In this document: piece by piece, positions 1 through 8,037 of the stretch
Layout: each line of letters opens with the position of its first letter
How positions within the stretch are numbered: position 1 is the stretch's first letter
Origin: Myxococcales bacterium
GTDB lineage: Bacteria; Myxococcota_A; UBA796; GCA-2862545
DNA: 64,000 nt
Assembly (NCBI GenBank): GCA_019634415.1
Contig: JAHQVJ010000100.1
Span: forward strand, 1 to 64,000
Direction of reading: 5' to 3'
Notes under the pieces: generated by a model
What the model was told of the DNA's origin: nothing
The model's database searches: none
The model's input: only the letters and a program-made list of their open reading frames with translations
Program-made: the position numbers and the translations under genes

Positions 1-34
1 CTACTGCAACCCCGGATCAGGCGCGCTCCGCTCG

Positions 35-67
35 ATCGCGACAATCAACGGGGTTGATTGTCGCGAT
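35..67. repeat. 33-bp palindromic hairpin element, copy 1
   Basis: The arms are ATCGCGACAATCAAC and GTTGATTGTCGCGAT, a perfect 15-bp stem around a GGG loop. The outer 12 bases of each arm recur at 175-207 and, with a different centre, at 14126-14158. There is no T-tract, so a REP-like or protein-binding element is as likely as an intrinsic terminator. Confidence 0.8.
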
Positions 68-174
68 GCTCCAGGTTGCCGCTCCGCGCCTGGACTTGCA
101 GCACTCCCTGCACTCGCTCGCACGCTCGCTCGTTCCAGTCCTACTGCAACCCCGGATCAGGCGCGCTCCGCTCG

Positions 175-207
175 ATCGCGACAATCAACGGGGTTGATTG
201 TCGCGAT
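175..207. repeat. 33-bp palindromic hairpin element, copy 2, abutting the rsmG stop
   Basis: This is identical to copy 1 at 35-67. Read on the minus strand, the TGA stop of rsmG (209-207) supplies the first base of the left arm, so the hairpin begins in the stop codon itself. The copy at 14126-14158 has the same relation to the arfB stop. It could terminate transcription or stabilise the 3' end of the rsmG mRNA. Confidence 0.8.
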
Positions 208-809
208 CAGTCAGGGATGTGGTGGCGTGTGGAACGGGTGCCTGTCGCTTCCAGGATGAACTGTGCTGCACGTCGCTTCCGGCCACCAATGCTGTAGTCG
301 TGGCGTCGATGGAGGCACAGGCGTGGATGCTCTGGGAGCGGAGTGTGCTCCTGCAGGAACAGCAGCACACGACCGCCTGGGGCCAGGAGTCGCTCTGCGT
401 GATTCAGGACCTGTTCCGGAGTTGCGAATGCTCGCGACACGAGACCATCGTATTGCGCAGCGTTCAGGGTCTCGACGCGTTGCTGCAGCACCTCGGCGCG
501 GTCGGATGTGACGCCTGCCTCGAGCAACACGGATTGGAGGAACACGCTGCGCTTCAGACGTGATTCCACGAGATGGACTTGGATCTCCGGAAACATGTGC
601 ACGAGGACGATCCCTGGGAACCCGGCGCCTGATCCTAGGTCCGCCCAGAGGCCTTGCGGCTCCAGGCCTTGAAGGGCGGAGTGGCAGTCGTCGTAGTGCG
701 GGTCTAGGTCGCCTTTCCCGACCAGGTTCATGGAGTGACGCTGTTGCTCGAGACGCGAACGGTGGATCGTCAGCAAGTTCACGAGCCGTTCCTTCCACTG
801 TGGAGCCAA
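207..809 (-). CDS. rsmG: 16S rRNA (guanine-527-N7) methyltransferase RsmG (GidB)
   Basis: 200 aa, the normal length of the family. RsmG uses S-adenosylmethionine to make m7G527 in 16S rRNA in the cytoplasm. The SAM-binding loop LGSGAGFPG is at residues 58-66, followed by the family motif VESRLKRSVFL at 81-91 and a conserved SRAF segment near 125. The start overlaps the end of mnmG by 31 nt in a different frame, so the two are probably co-transcribed and translationally coupled, as in the classic gidA-gidB pair. The stop is embedded in a palindromic element. The C-terminal 30 residues are basic and poorly conserved. Confidence 0.95.
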   Translation of the reverse strand: MAPQWKERLVNLLTIHRSRLEQQRHSMNLVGKGDLDPHYDDCHSALQGLEPQGLWADLGSGAGFPGIVLVHMFPEIQVHLVESRLKRSVFLQSVLLEAGVTSDRAEVLQQRVETLNAAQYDGLVSRAFATPEQVLNHAERLLAPGGRVLLFLQEHTPLPEHPRLCLHRRHDYSIGGRKRRAAQFILEATGTRSTRHHIPD

Positions 810-2641
810 GCTGCGATCGCCGTCACGGCCGCTGACGTGATTCCCGGCATGCGGGAGATCTGACCAAGGGTGCTTGGCTGCGCCTTGGTCAACCGTTCTC
901 GGACTTCAGTGGAGAGGCCTTGGAGGGCGCTCCAGTCCACGTTCGGCGGAATGGTGGATTCCTCCAGTCGGCGTGCTTGGCGAGCTCGGCTCTCTGCGCG
1001 TGCCACGTAGCCTTCGTACTTGAGGTCGATCTCCACCTGCCTGGCGGCGTTGGGTTCCAGATCGGGCAGCGACAGCACCGAGCGAAGTTGGTCCCAAGAC
1101 ACACCTGGCCGCCTCAAGAGATCTGCTGCGGTGGTTGGCTGTCGTAGCGATCCGATGCCGCCACTACGCAGCAGTGTCACGATCTCCGACTTCGGGGTGA
1201 TGGTCGTTGCTCGTAGCACACTCTCAGCTCGCTCGATGGAGTCGAGGCGTTCCTCGAACGCTCGGAAGGTGACATCGTCGATGAGCCCCAGTGCTCTGCC
1301 CTGATGCATGAGACGTCGGTCGGCGTTGTCCTCTCGGAGCAAGAGGCGATGCTCTGCTCGGCTGGTGAACATGCGGTAGGGCTCGCCCCCAATCCCGCGG
1401 GTCACGAGATCGTCGATGAGGACGCCCACGTAGGCCTCGGAGCGTTCCACGTGGAACACATCCCCCTTGGCTGCACTCACACCTGCGACAAAGCCCTGTG
1501 CTGCCGCTTCTTCGTAGCCCGAGGTTCCGTTTACCTGACCCGCGAAGAAGAGTCCTCGAAGGCCGCTGTGCTGTAGGTCGTGACCCAGCTGGGTGGGGTC
1601 ACTGAAGTCGTATTCGACGGCGTACCCGGCCTGAACCATGTCGGCGTTCTGAAGGCCGGGAATGGTCCGGAGCATCTTCTCTTGGACGTCCACGGGGAGT
1701 GATGTGGAGAGGCCGTTGACGTAGATTCGATCTGCCTGCAAGCCCTCGGGCTCCAAGAACAGCAGGTGTCGCTCTCGTTCGGGAAAGCGGGCAACCTTGT
1801 CTTCGATGGATGGGCAGTATCGTGGGCCGCGACCGACGATGGCGCCGCTGTACATTGGTGAGCGATGGAGGCTTTGGCGAATGAGGTCGTGGGTTTGTTC
1901 GTTGGTGTACGCGATGTGACAGTCGATGCGCCCTGGGCGCTCGACACGTGGACCAAACGAGAAGCGCCCGTTGGGATCGGTCTCTGTCTGGAGCTCCGTC
2001 TTGCTCCAGTCGATCGAGCTGGGGCGTAGACGTGGCACCGTGCCTGTCTTCAGGCGCCCTGTGCGGAGACCGAGCTCCGAGAGCGTGTGCGCCAATGCGT
2101 GGCTGGCGCCGTCTCCGATTCGGCCACCGACGGTCTGCTGATCCCCACGATGCATGACCGCAGCCAAGAAGGTGCCCGTGGTGAGGATGACATTGGGGGC
2201 TCGAACTTCCGTGCCCCCGTCGAGCATCACACCCGTGATGCGCCCGTTGGAGTGTTGTAGGTCCGCAACCTCACCCTCGATGAGCTCCAACAGCTCGAGT
2301 TGCCGGAGGCGCTGCGCCATCACACGTGGGTAGAGGTCGATGTCTACCTGAGCTCGGGACGACTGCACCGCCAACCCCTTGCGGGTGTTGAGACGACGGA
2401 ATTGCAAGGTCGACGCATCCGTGACCCGACCCATCCAACCGCCAAGTGCATCGATCTCCCGGACGAGGTGGCCCTTGGCCAGACCGCCGATGGCGGGATT
2501 GCACGACAGGCGACCGAGGTGACCCAGTCGAAGTGTGACCAGTGCAGTTTGGGCGCCAAGGCGCGCGGCTGCCGCGGCAGCTTCACAGCCAGCGTGTCCA
2601 CCGCCCACCACCACGACGTCGTAGGTTCGTTGCACGTTCAT
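779..2641 (-). CDS. mnmG: tRNA uridine 5-carboxymethylaminomethyl modification enzyme MnmG (GidA)
   Basis: With MnmE, MnmG installs the carboxymethylaminomethyl group on the wobble uridine of certain tRNAs, using FAD and folate. The N-terminal FAD motif VVVGGGHAGCEAA comes right after the start. The two family signatures GPRYCPSIEDK and GTSGYEEAAAQG are both present, and the C-terminal helical domain contains KYEGYV. Possible starts are 2674, 2650 and 2641. I chose 2641 (MNVQRTYDVV, 620 aa) because it places the FAD motif where it normally sits and has GGGG just upstream. The gene lies 44 nt or more downstream of the DUF4399 gene and overlaps rsmG. Confidence 0.95.
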   Translation of the reverse strand: MNVQRTYDVVVVGGGHAGCEAAAAAARLGAQTALVTLRLGHLGRLSCNPAIGGLAKGHLVREIDALGGWMGRVTDASTLQFRRLNTRKGLAVQSSRAQVDIDLYPRVMAQRLRQLELLELIEGEVADLQHSNGRITGVMLDGGTEVRAPNVILTTGTFLAAVMHRGDQQTVGGRIGDGASHALAHTLSELGLRTGRLKTGTVPRLRPSSIDWSKTELQTETDPNGRFSFGPRVERPGRIDCHIAYTNEQTHDLIRQSLHRSPMYSGAIVGRGPRYCPSIEDKVARFPERERHLLFLEPEGLQADRIYVNGLSTSLPVDVQEKMLRTIPGLQNADMVQAGYAVEYDFSDPTQLGHDLQHSGLRGLFFAGQVNGTSGYEEAAAQGFVAGVSAAKGDVFHVERSEAYVGVLIDDLVTRGIGGEPYRMFTSRAEHRLLLREDNADRRLMHQGRALGLIDDVTFRAFEERLDSIERAESVLRATTITPKSEIVTLLRSGGIGSLRQPTTAADLLRRPGVSWDQLRSVLSLPDLEPNAARQVEIDLKYEGYVARAESRARQARRLEESTIPPNVDWSALQGLSTEVRERLTKAQPSTLGQISRMPGITSAAVTAIAAWLHSGRNGS

Positions 2642-2718
2642 CGACCCCATGTCGTGGGGACGCACTCGGAGCACACGCCGTGTCGACGACGCGGCGGGCC
2701 CCGTGCGCCGTCCTTCAG

Positions 2719-3174
2719 CTACTCCTCGACGGTGATGGTGATGGTGGCTGCCATCACGTCGCCATAGGAGCTGTGGTTTCCGTCGGCGAACTGCATCGTG
2801 AGCTTGTGCTCTCCGGCGGGCAGCTCGATGTCCGCTTCGGTCTGGCCCAGCCCATAGTGGATGTGCTTGTCATCGGTTGGAACCGTCTCACCCTGCGCGA
2901 CGCCAGCAGGCCCCACGATGAGGTGATGATGACCGGTGTTCTCGGCGATCTCGCCGGCTGGCTTGATCTCCATGCCTTCCACGCCGAACTCGATGCGAAC
3001 TGGCGACTTCACGGTGGCGCCATCGGCAGGTGCTTTGAAGAACACCCGTGCGGCGGGTGCTTCGGGCTCGGGTTCGGGCTCGGCCACCGGCTCGGGAGCG
3101 GGTGCAGGCTCAGGCTCCGTCGGCGTGGCGGTCGGGCAGCCTACGAGGATGGACAGGAACAACCCCAGACGCAT
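2719..3174 (-). CDS. DUF4399 domain lipoprotein
   Basis: About 151 aa. A short signal peptide ends in the lipobox LVGC, so this is a predicted lipoprotein. A Pro/Glu-rich linker (PEPAPAPEPVAEPEPEPE) follows. The rest matches DUF4399: ADGATVKSPVRIEFGVEGM, then NTGHHHLIV, then a final PAGEHKLTMQFADGNH segment. The function of DUF4399 is unknown; its His-rich core suggests metal binding, but that is inference. The start at 3174 is favoured because AAGGAG lies 6 nt upstream. The ATG at 3180 would directly touch the ribosome binding site. It is the first gene of the possible DUF4399-mnmG-rsmG transcript. Confidence 0.85.
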   Translation of the reverse strand: MRLGLFLSILVGCPTATPTEPEPAPAPEPVAEPEPEPEAPAARVFFKAPADGATVKSPVRIEFGVEGMEIKPAGEIAENTGHHHLIVGPAGVAQGETVPTDDKHIHYGLGQTEADIELPAGEHKLTMQFADGNHSSYGDVMAATITITVEE

Positions 3175-3338
3175 GTGCATCTCCTTGTGTGACGCCGCCT
3201 AACCGTGGGTGCGAATCAAGTCGATTTCCGCCAGGAACAGCCCGGTTCGCGGCAGTGGGATCTCGGGTCCGACACAACGTGACGTTGCCTAGGTCAGCGG
3301 TGGGAACCACATTGCTTGCACCTTCGAGGAGCCTCCAC
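3175..3338. promoter_or_regulatory. Divergent intergenic region between the DUF4399 and DUF1232 genes
   Basis: This 164-bp region separates two divergent genes and must hold promoters for both. AAGGAG serves the minus-strand gene and GAGGAG, 8 nt before 3339, serves the plus-strand gene. I could not assign -35/-10 boxes with confidence. Confidence 0.5.
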
Positions 3339-3716
3339 ATGGCACCCTGGACGAAACAGCTTCTCTCTGACTCGCGCCTGGTCGTGGGGGCGCTGCTGAA
3401 GGAGCCATTGATGGACGTCGGCATCCTTCGCTCGCAGGTGGCGGGATACCGCGATCAGGTCCGAGGCCTCGGTGATGCGTCCGTGGTGGATGTTCCTCTG
3501 GTCGAGGCGTTGTCGGCAGGAATGCTCGAGCTCCTCGCCGATACCGTGGACGATGACGGCGCACGCAAGCTGGCTCAGGTCGCAGCTCGATACTTCGTCT
3601 TGAGTGATGATGGCGACGGCGACCTGTCGTCGCCCTTTGGCTTCGATGATGACGTCGAAGTGTTCAATGCAGTCGTTCAGACCCTAGGTCAGGAGCACAG
3701 GCGTATTCCGTACTGA
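3339..3716 (+). CDS. YkvA-like DUF1232 family protein
   Basis: 125 aa starting MAPWTKQLL. The segment AARYFVLSDDGDGDLSSPFG followed by FDDDVEVFNAVV matches the DUF1232 core, in which a YF.lPDD..PD...G.iDD pattern is typical. The usual proline after the first Asp pair has become Gly-Asp. Function is unknown; the family is often linked to membranes or stress. GAGGAG 8 nt upstream supports this ATG, although the frame is open much further upstream. The cytochrome gene follows about 65 nt later on the same strand. Confidence 0.75.
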   Translation: MAPWTKQLLSDSRLVVGALLKEPLMDVGILRSQVAGYRDQVRGLGDASVVDVPLVEALSAGMLELLADTVDDDGARKLAQVAARYFVLSDDGDGDLSSPFGFDDDVEVFNAVVQTLGQEHRRIPY

Positions 3717-3781
3717 GGTTTGCGCCTCAACTAGGTCCTCGGTCGGATACGGTGTCGCTCGTTCATGATGGAGACCAGCTG

Positions 3782-4096
3782 ATGATTCGTTCCGCAGTGG
3801 TGGCACTCTTCCTCGTAGGGTGCAGTGGTGAGACCGAGCCTGCAGACAATCGTGCCGCTGACATCCTCGCACTCACGGGTGACGTGACTGCGGGGCAGAC
3901 CGGGTACGAGACCTACTGCGACCTGTGCCACGGAGCGATGGGAGAAGGCGTCGAGGGCTCTGGATCCAACATCCAGGGCGTGGGCGCCAGCAACACGGTG
4001 GGCGTTGTCCTCAACCCACCTGAGGGCATGTCGGACTACAGCATCCTGATGGATCAGGAGATCGCTGACATCGCCGCCTACGTGGAGACGCTCTAG
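3782..4096 (+). CDS. Small c-type cytochrome lipoprotein
   Basis: 104 aa. A short hydrophobic leader ends in FLVGC, a predicted lipobox. A single haem-binding CDLCH motif is preceded by GYETYCDLCHG and followed by GEGVEGSG, the usual class I cytochrome c arrangement. The C-terminus IADIAAYVETL is the terminal helix typical of these domains. A Met ligand is plausible in PPEGMSDYSILM. It is likely a periplasmic electron carrier anchored to a membrane. A GTG at 3752 is in frame, but the leader argues for ATG 3782. The partner redox enzyme is not identified. Confidence 0.85.
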   Translation: MIRSAVVALFLVGCSGETEPADNRAADILALTGDVTAGQTGYETYCDLCHGAMGEGVEGSGSNIQGVGASNTVGVVLNPPEGMSDYSILMDQEIADIAAYVETL

Positions 4097-4123
4097 CGCT
4101 CCAGGCAGCTAGCCGAGAATGAC

Positions 4124-4148
4124 ACGGGGCGGCCTTGGGTCGCCCCGT
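4124..4148. terminator. Hairpin between convergent genes, likely terminator
   Basis: An 8-bp perfect stem, ACGGGGCG and CGCCCCGT, surrounds a 9-nt loop. It lies between the convergent cytochrome (ends 4096) and lipoprotein (ends 4154) genes, which fits a bidirectional terminator. The T-tract is weak (TCTTG). Confidence 0.6.
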
Positions 4149-4153
4149 CTTGC

Positions 4154-4912
4154 TCAGGGGCTTCCCCAAGCCTGGAGGCGTGGGTCGGTGGCCCACACCA
4201 TGACGACTTCCTCTGCCAGCGCGTGCGCTAGCGTGCGCCCCGCATCTGCAGCGCCTTCGCGGCCGCTCAGGATCGCGTCGTAGGTGTCTTCGTAGCGAAG
4301 GACCACCTCGCCATCTCGAGTGACCAACGCCATGCCCACGCGCGCCGTGACGAGGTACGGCTCGTCTTCGTGGTCCAAGACGACCGGTCCTGCTGAGGTC
4401 TGGATGACTTCGCCTGGGAAGCCACGTAGCGAGAGTGGCTCACCCTCGAGCTGCCTCACCCAGCTGAACAGAGTGGCTTCTCCGCCGACTGCCCGTGCAG
4501 CGTTGCCAAGCACAGCGGTGAGGTCCGGGCGTTGACCCGTGAGCGCATCGGCGACGTGATGGTAGGCCCCCGAGGGAAAGTGATGGCTGCGAAATTGGCC
4601 ACGCCACGCCAACCCCAGTCGTCCGTTGACCTCGCCTGGGAGTGCTCGAGCCAGGGCATCGGGGACCTCCGCGAGCTCTCTGGTCCGTGCGCGGCGCACG
4701 CTCTGCCGGTGGTGCGGCAGCGCCGCGCCGAGGTAGCTGTCCAGATTCAGCTCGACCGGGTGATGCACGGCCAGCACCGGGACCACGCGCACCTCACCCC
4801 AGGTGGGACGTGCTTCGAATGCAAAGGACAAGTGGTCCGCGGGATTGACGAGGGAAGGTCTCACGCACCCAACGGCTGCGCTGACGACCACTCCTACGAC
4901 CCATCGAGGCAT
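4154..4912 (-). CDS. Predicted lipoprotein of unknown function
   Basis: 252 aa. The protein starts MPRWVVGVVVSAAVGC, a signal peptide with a lipobox, so it should be lipid-anchored in the envelope. GGAGG 7 nt upstream of the ATG supports this start over longer in-frame options. The mature part has no motif I recognise. It has alternating hydrophobic stretches (VRVVPVLAVHH, GMALVTRDGEVVLRYEDTYDAIL) and an Ala-rich C-terminal helix. It is divergent from the pseudouridine synthase gene, with only about 40-55 bp between the starts. Confidence 0.7.
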   Translation of the reverse strand: MPRWVVGVVVSAAVGCVRPSLVNPADHLSFAFEARPTWGEVRVVPVLAVHHPVELNLDSYLGAALPHHRQSVRRARTRELAEVPDALARALPGEVNGRLGLAWRGQFRSHHFPSGAYHHVADALTGQRPDLTAVLGNAARAVGGEATLFSWVRQLEGEPLSLRGFPGEVIQTSAGPVVLDHEDEPYLVTARVGMALVTRDGEVVLRYEDTYDAILSGREGAADAGRTLAHALAEEVVMVWATDPRLQAWGSP

Positions 4913-4950
4913 GAACGGGCCTCCAACGCTACAAGCATGCCACACTGCGC

Positions 4951-5970
4951 GTGGTCCCGACGTCAACAATGCCCAAACTTCCCTCCAGCTCTGGCGATCC
5001 GACGACGGCGCATGGTGCGCGTGAGGTGATCGTGCCGGCCGCTGGAGATGGCATGCGGCTCGATCGGTTTCTCGCCGCACGCTTTGCGGATCGGTCTCGC
5101 TCCTTCTTCGCCAAGCGGATTCGAGCTCGCGAGGTTCGCGACGAGCAGGGTCAGGTGCTGAGCTGTAGTCATCGGGTCATCGAGGGGGACTGCCTCAGTC
5201 TGCACATCCCGGGGATGGTGCCGGATGGACCTCCACCGCCGTTTCCAGAAGTGCTGTTCGACGATGCGGGGGTGGTGGCGGTGAACAAGCCTCCTGGTCT
5301 GCTCTGCCATCCGGCTGGAACACAGTTCACCTGGGCGGTGGTGTCGCTGGCGAAGCAGCGGTATCCGTCGGACGACGTGGACCTCGTGCACCGCCTCGAC
5401 CGAGACACCTCCGGCGTGTTGCTGTTGACGCGGTGTAGCGAGGTCAACCGGCACCTCAAGGCGCAGGTGAAGGCGGGCACGGTGCACAAGGAGTATCTGG
5501 CCATCGTGAAGGGTCGGGTGCCGTGGGACCGTCGGCTGATCGAGGCACCCATCGGCCCCGCAGGGGGCGTCATCCGTATCCAGATGGGCGTACGTGCATC
5601 TGGGCAGCCCGCACGCACTGAGTGCCACGTGGTGGCTCGGCAGGAGGGACTCAGCCTCGTTCGATGCGTGCTGCACACAGGTCGAACCCATCAGATCCGG
5701 GTCCACCTCGACCACGTGGGTCATCCCATCTTGGGCGACCGCATGTACGGCGTGCCTCCGAGCGTGTTCCTCTCGGTGCTCGACGAGGGAGTGACGGAGG
5801 CCACGGTGCGCGTCAGCGGCGCGCCACGTCAGGCTCTACATGCCAGCATCACCCGCGTGAGGCTACCGGGGGGAAGAACCGTCGAGATGCGAGCTCCGTG
5901 GGCTCCAGATCTTGCTCGTTGGTGGGAGCAGCCGGAGTGTCTTCCTTACGACGGGGCATTCGCACGGTGA
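4951..5970 (+). CDS. RluA-family RNA pseudouridine synthase
   Basis: 339 aa from the GTG, or 333 aa from the ATG at 4969. An S4-like RNA-binding segment (about residues 25-90) precedes the catalytic domain. The catalytic motif HRLDRDTSG is at 147-155, with D150 the nucleophilic aspartate of the family. Further signatures are VNKPPGLLCHP near 111-121 and GRTHQIRVHLDHVGHPILGD near 246-265. It isomerises uridine to pseudouridine in rRNA or tRNA. The exact target (RluA, C, D or TruC type) cannot be settled from the sequence alone. Confidence 0.9.
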   Translation: MVPTSTMPKLPSSSGDPTTAHGAREVIVPAAGDGMRLDRFLAARFADRSRSFFAKRIRAREVRDEQGQVLSCSHRVIEGDCLSLHIPGMVPDGPPPPFPEVLFDDAGVVAVNKPPGLLCHPAGTQFTWAVVSLAKQRYPSDDVDLVHRLDRDTSGVLLLTRCSEVNRHLKAQVKAGTVHKEYLAIVKGRVPWDRRLIEAPIGPAGGVIRIQMGVRASGQPARTECHVVARQEGLSLVRCVLHTGRTHQIRVHLDHVGHPILGDRMYGVPPSVFLSVLDEGVTEATVRVSGAPRQALHASITRVRLPGGRTVEMRAPWAPDLARWWEQPECLPYDGAFAR

Positions 5971-6078
5971 TGTCGTCGAATGCGAGCCCTGTTGCAGGCC
6001 ATGGGCGAAACGGCGGCGGATCCGAGCAGTGTCCACCCATCATGTCGAGGGTCCTCCCATGGAGAACCTTCTTCGGAT

Positions 6079-7761
6079 CTACATCAGATCGTATTCAGGG
6101 CCATCGCCGGCTTCGGGTGGCATCCAGGTGATGATCTGGTAGGGGTCTCGGATATCGCAGGTCTTGCAGTGCACGCAGTTGGCGAAGTCCACCTCCATCT
6201 CGAGCCGTCCGCTCGCTTCGTTCTCACGCATGTTGTAGACCTGCGCGGGGCAGAACTTGGTGCAGGGGTTGCCGAACTCCTCGAGGCAGGTGGTGGCGCA
6301 GATCTCGGTATCGATGATCTTGAGGTGCGCTGGCTGCTGCTCTTCGTGCTGGGTGCCCGAGTTGTACACATCGGTGAGCTTGTCGATGAGGTAGGTGCCG
6401 TCGTAGGGGATCTCTTGCCGGGCCCAGGGGGCCGGCGTGTGTGCCGCCGACTGCTCCATGTAGGTGTGGTCCTGGTCGAACCGCTTCAGAGGTCCTGGGC
6501 CGAAGGCGTACTGCACTGCGGTCTGTACGAGTCCAGAGATGGTGTGCTTCTTGAAGTTGGCGTGCATGTTCTGGCCGGGCTGCATGTCCTCTCGGATCCA
6601 GCTGCTGTCGACGGCCTCTTGGTACTGCCGAAGCACGTCTGCCGAGGCGTCTCCTCGCACCATGGCCTCGAACGCAGCCTCGGCCGCGAGCATGCCACTC
6701 TTCATGGACAGGTGGATGCCCTTGATGCGCAGGGGGTTGAAGATGGAGGCCGAGTCGCCCACGATCATGGCGCCATCGGCGTACAGCTGCGGTACGGAGC
6801 CCCATCCGCCGATGGTGACGGCTTTAGCCCCGTACTTCACCACCTTGCCGTCCCCGAGCTTCTCCCGAATGTAGGGATGCATCTTCAGAAGCTGAAGCAG
6901 ATGGTGTGCGTCCATCTGTGGATCAGCGGCGTTCAAACCGACCAGTAGGCCGATGCACGCCTTGTCGCCCTCCATGCTGTAGGCGAAGGTCCCCCCGAAG
7001 GTGCGCTCATCGAGCGGGTATCCGAGGGTGTGGACCACCCAGCCGTCCTCGACGCTACCCTCCGGCAGCTCCAGGACCTCCTTCACGCCGATGTAGTAGA
7101 TCATCGGTTCGCTGTCGGCATCGAGGTTGCGACGCTGAATGAGCCGCCGGGTCAGATGCCCCCGTGGACCCTCGCCGAGGATGGTGACGGGGCATTGGAG
7201 ATCCATCCCTGGTTCGAACTGATCTTTGGGCTCACCGTCCTTTCCGATTCCCTTGTCGCCCGTGCGCACGCCGACGCAGGTGTCGCCGTCCCAGAGCAGA
7301 TCGTGTCCGGTGAAGCCAGCGAACACGTTGACGCCCTTCTCCTCGGCGATCTCGCCCAACCAGGCGCAGAAGCGACCGAGGCTGATGATCGGCTTGCCAT
7401 GATTGTCTAGCTCTGGTGGGATCCAGGGGGCCGTCACGGCGCTATCGGGTGTGAGGAACGCGAGCTCTTCTCGCTGAACGAAGCGCTCGACGGGGACGTC
7501 GTCTCGCTCGCGCCAATCCGGGATGAGCTCGTCCAGCGCACGGGGATCGAGCACTGCGCCAGACAGTTGATGCTGGCCCACAGCCGAGCCCTTCTCGAGC
7601 ACGACGACCATCGGCTCGTCGATGGGATCACCCGTCTTGTCGCCAGCGGCGATGGCCGCATTGTGAGCCTCGATGAGGTTCATGAGGTGAATCGCGCCCG
7701 CCAGGTTCGCCGGTCCAGCCCCCACGAACAGCGCGTCGCACGGCATCTCATCGCGTTCCAT
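6079..7761 (-). CDS. Electron transfer flavoprotein-ubiquinone oxidoreductase
   Basis: 560 aa, the usual length. It passes electrons from reduced ETF, fed by acyl-CoA and other dehydrogenases, to the quinone pool at the inner membrane. The FAD motif GAGPANLAGAIHL is near residues 13-25. The C-terminal 4Fe-4S ligands are C504 (in FCPAQVY) and C529, C532, C535 (CVHCKTCDIRDP), matching the family pattern. GGGAG about 7 nt upstream of the ATG supports 7761; the frame is open to 7875. Start residues MERDEMPCDALFVGAG lead directly into the FAD fold. No etfAB genes are in the window. Confidence 0.95.
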   Translation of the reverse strand: MERDEMPCDALFVGAGPANLAGAIHLMNLIEAHNAAIAAGDKTGDPIDEPMVVVLEKGSAVGQHQLSGAVLDPRALDELIPDWRERDDVPVERFVQREELAFLTPDSAVTAPWIPPELDNHGKPIISLGRFCAWLGEIAEEKGVNVFAGFTGHDLLWDGDTCVGVRTGDKGIGKDGEPKDQFEPGMDLQCPVTILGEGPRGHLTRRLIQRRNLDADSEPMIYYIGVKEVLELPEGSVEDGWVVHTLGYPLDERTFGGTFAYSMEGDKACIGLLVGLNAADPQMDAHHLLQLLKMHPYIREKLGDGKVVKYGAKAVTIGGWGSVPQLYADGAMIVGDSASIFNPLRIKGIHLSMKSGMLAAEAAFEAMVRGDASADVLRQYQEAVDSSWIREDMQPGQNMHANFKKHTISGLVQTAVQYAFGPGPLKRFDQDHTYMEQSAAHTPAPWARQEIPYDGTYLIDKLTDVYNSGTQHEEQQPAHLKIIDTEICATTCLEEFGNPCTKFCPAQVYNMRENEASGRLEMEVDFANCVHCKTCDIRDPYQIITWMPPEAGDGPEYDLM

Positions 7762-8037
7762 CGAGCACTCCCTGCTGAGGGGGTGTCCGTAACACGTCCC
7801 CGCTGCTGACCTGACCCCAGGGGGAAATGCCAAGCCGGACAGCGAATGCATCGATGAAATCAGTGTCCCGGACATGCTGAGATCGCTGAATGTGGAGCTC
7901 GCCTCCGTACGCGCAGCGGTATGTGGCGCATCCGGCTCGTGGGCGTTCGGCCAACAGAGGTGTCCGGGACCAAGTGTTCATGGGGTGGATCTGTGTCCGG
8001 GAGTCGAAGTGCTGCGAAGTCGGTTACTCGCACGGCA
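7762..8037. promoter_or_regulatory. Divergent intergenic region with three TGTCCGGGA motifs
   Basis: 276 bp lie between the divergent ETF-QO and J-domain genes. The 9-mer TGTCCGGGA occurs at 7961-7969 and 7994-8002 on the plus strand, and once on the minus strand within 7865-7874. Three copies in 140 bp suggest an operator, but no regulator is known. Promoter boxes were not assigned. Confidence 0.5.

Larger units (their letters stand above)
1..207. repeat. 67-bp direct repeat, two copies (1-67 and 141-207)
   Basis: Bases 1-67 and 141-207 are identical, giving a 140-bp period. The 73 bases between them (68-140) do not belong to the repeat. Each copy ends in a perfect 33-bp hairpin. The first copy begins at the very first base, so the repeat may extend or recur to the left of the window. 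No gene is supported in 1-206. The second copy abuts the 3' end of rsmG, so the block lies in the region following that gene. It may be a duplicated intergenic element or the edge of a longer array. Confidence 0.85.

Noticed and set aside
1-206. Replication origin next to mnmG-rsmG
   Set aside because: I saw no cluster of DnaA boxes such as TTATCCACA, and the base composition is not AT-rich.
1-207. CRISPR array
   Set aside because: Only two copies of a 67-bp unit with a 73-bp gap; size and internal hairpin do not fit CRISPR repeats and spacers.
2719-3174. Mobile or satellite repeat in the DUF4399 gene
   Set aside because: The repeat is a normal Pro/Glu-rich linker after a lipobox.
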